DNA of 64,000 bases from Eopsaltria australis (lineage: Eukaryota; Chordata; Aves; Passeriformes; Petroicidae): positions 310,001-374,000 of the forward strand of contig JAVTVJ010000787.1 in NCBI GenBank assembly GCA_034509425.1. The letters run 5' to 3'. Each line of letters starts with the position of its first letter. Within the stretch, counting starts at the first letter, position 1. A model generated the notes under the pieces. The model had not been told where the DNA came from, did not search any database, and saw only the letters and a program-made list of their open reading frames with translations. The translations under genes were made by a program, and so were the position numbers. Positions 62,337 to 64,000 of the stretch are shown in pieces.

Positions 62337-62387
62337 CTGGGAGCAGAGCAGAGGTTAGGGCTGGACCCGGCTGCAGCCAATGGCACG

Positions 62388-62835
62388 GACCTGCTCTGTG
62401 CCCTCCGATCCTGTCTGCTCCATGCATGGACCTGCTCTGTGCCCTCCGATCCTGTCTGCTTTCTGCACGGACCTACTCTGTGCCCTCTGATCCTGTCTGC
62501 TCCATGCTCAGACCTGCTCTGTCCCCTCTGATCCCGTCTGCTCCATGCATGGACCTGCTCTGTCCCCTCGGATCCTGTCTGCTCCATGCTCGGACCTACT
62601 CTGTTCCCTCTGATCCCGTCTGCTCCATGCATGGACCTGCTCTGTCCCCTCTGATCACATCTGCTCAGACCTGCTCTGTCCCCTCCGATCCTGTCTGCTC
62701 CATGCATGGACCTGCTCTGTCCCCTCTGATCCTGTCTGTTCCATGCATGGACCTGCTCTGTCCCCTCTGATCCTGTCTGCTCCATGCATGGACCTGCTCT
62801 GTCCCCTCTGATCCCGTCTGCTCCCTGCCTGACCC
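62388..62835. repeat. 41-bp minisatellite upstream of a VWA5B1 exon
   Basis: About 11 copies of a 41-base unit headed by GACCTGCTCTGTCCCCTCTG and containing GATCCTGTCTGCTCCATGCA; exact period 41 between copies at 62388 and 62429, and one shortened copy near 62655. It begins about 50 bases from the splice acceptor of the exon at 62336. Minus-strand frames through it (Gly/Glu/Arg-rich peptides) are periodic and not in the exon's frame. Confidence 0.93.
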
Positions 62836-64000
62836 CAGCATGGGATGCAATCACACAGGTCCTTCCCTCTGCCCATTCCTGGCTGGGATCTGTGCCCAGA
62901 CAAAGGCCTCCACCAGACCTTGGGGTGTCCCCAAGGGACCCTGGCCCCAGGGGCTCCTTCCCCAGACACACAGAAGGTGAAATATGAGTTTCATCCCTCC
63001 AGACATTTTAATGACTTCACTTGGGAACCAAAGAAAAGAAGAGAGACAGAAAGATCAAGGACCAGTTGCTTGGTAACGAAAGGAGAGAGGCGCAGGGGAT
63101 GGGAGAAAAGAATTTTTATCTTTTTATCTTTTTTCTTTTTTTTTTTTTTTTGAGACTGTTTCTCCACTTTCAGGAGACATGAGTCTCCCACTCCAGCACC
63201 TCTGGTGCCACATCCCACACAGATGCTCCCCTCTTCAAGGTCTGGATTTCATCCCTGTCCCCAGGGCTGTGGGAAGATCCACCTAAAACAGACAGACTCT
63301 ATATTCCTGGGCCATCACCAGCAAGGAACAGAGGAGGTAGAAAGTGGTGAATGACACTAGGTGACAGACAAGGATATGACCTCCACCACCACCTAATTTT
63401 TGTTGTTCTATGACACCACCAGCAAAACTGGGAGCCAGGCGTTCCAGGCACAATTTACCAAGCTAATATTGACATATCCTGCCAGACCCTTTCTGTTCCA
63501 AAGCTGCTCCTTCTCCTGCCTGAGCTCTCCTCCTCGCCAGAGGAATTCAGCTGGGAATGGAGCTGGGGGTTTAAGCTGCCTGTGGCTGGTGCTGACCTTT
63601 CCTTCCCAGCATGGCAAGTGTGGAGATGAGCTGAGGGCTCGGCTTCACACCCCTGAAAATGTCAAGCCCTGGCAGCAGGACTGGGAGTTGGGAGAGCTGC
63701 TGGGAGCCCTGGCAGCAGGAGAGATAGCAAAACCTGGCTGCATTTAATTAAGAGCAGGCTGCATGCTGTTAACCATTTACTGTGCCCTCCAGAAGGCACA
63801 GTTCCACCCCTGCCCGCATGCCGAGGGCAGGAGGATGCTCTGGGGACCTTCCCAATGCAAGGAATGTTGCCAGTACCCCTGTCTTGGTCACTGATGCTGT
63901 TCACCACCCTCACTGCTGTAGCCTGAGGGCACAGGTCTCATCCCTCCCTGTGGAGCCCTGGCCCTGCTTCCCCTTTGCCCCCTCATCTCCCCTCCCACCC
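62836..64000. other. VWA5B1 intron or flank, no exon recognised
   Basis: No frame with family similarity is visible here. A T-rich homopolymer tract (about 63117-63150) is the only clear low-complexity element. Upstream VWA5B1 exons should lie further right. Confidence 0.45.

Noticed and set aside
61964..62971. 335-codon minus-strand frame in the VWA5B1 intron and exon region
   Set aside because: It is in a different frame from the VWA5B1 exon and is mostly the 41-bp minisatellite translated.

Overview
The window is vertebrate nuclear DNA, almost certainly from a bird and probably a songbird. The genes have GT-AG introns, short intergenic gaps and very GC-rich first exons. The only recognisable dispersed repeats are fragments of the avian CR1 LINE plus one probable LTR remnant. 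GC-rich minisatellites are unusually dense, as expected of an avian microchromosome. The gene set corresponds to two human 1p36 segments (CASP9-DNAJC16-AGMAT and PINK1-CDA-FAM43B-MUL1-CAMK2N1-VWA5B1), which suggests a relative of chicken chromosome 21; that placement is inference.

Layout from left to right. CASP9 first coding exon (-) lies at the left edge, with a 20-bp minisatellite almost touching its start codon. Antisense CR1 fragments follow, then the complete DNAJC16 gene (+, 14 coding exons, 777 residues). AGMAT (-, 7 coding exons, 385 residues) converges on it. PINK1 (-, 8 exons, 570 residues) follows, and a large GGGAAY hexamer array sits about 100 bp upstream of its start codon. Next come CDA (-, 4 exons, 152 residues), FAM43B (+, single exon, 296 residues), MUL1 (+, 4 exons, 349 residues) and CAMK2N1 (+, 2 coding exons, 76 residues). 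A 12-kb stretch without a recognisable gene leads to the 3' half of VWA5B1 (-, eight exons, about 598 residues), whose 5' part lies beyond the right edge.

Functionally this is a cluster of neighbouring genes, not an operon. Four products have links to mitochondria: AGMAT (matrix ureohydrolase), PINK1 (mitophagy kinase), MUL1 (outer-membrane E3 ligase) and CASP9 (apoptosome initiator caspase). DNAJC16 is a membrane J-protein with a thioredoxin-like region, CDA salvages pyrimidine nucleosides, FAM43B is a PTB/PID-domain protein, and CAMK2N1 inhibits CaMKII.

Exon boundaries were read from the sequence by matching frame, GT/AG dinucleotides and family similarity; the summed exon lengths give intact open frames for every complete gene. 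I see no wholly new coding system. The unusual content is the minisatellite architecture (notably at CASP9, PINK1, CAMK2N1 and VWA5B1), the AGMAT-PINK1 junction and several unusual regulatory or processing sites.
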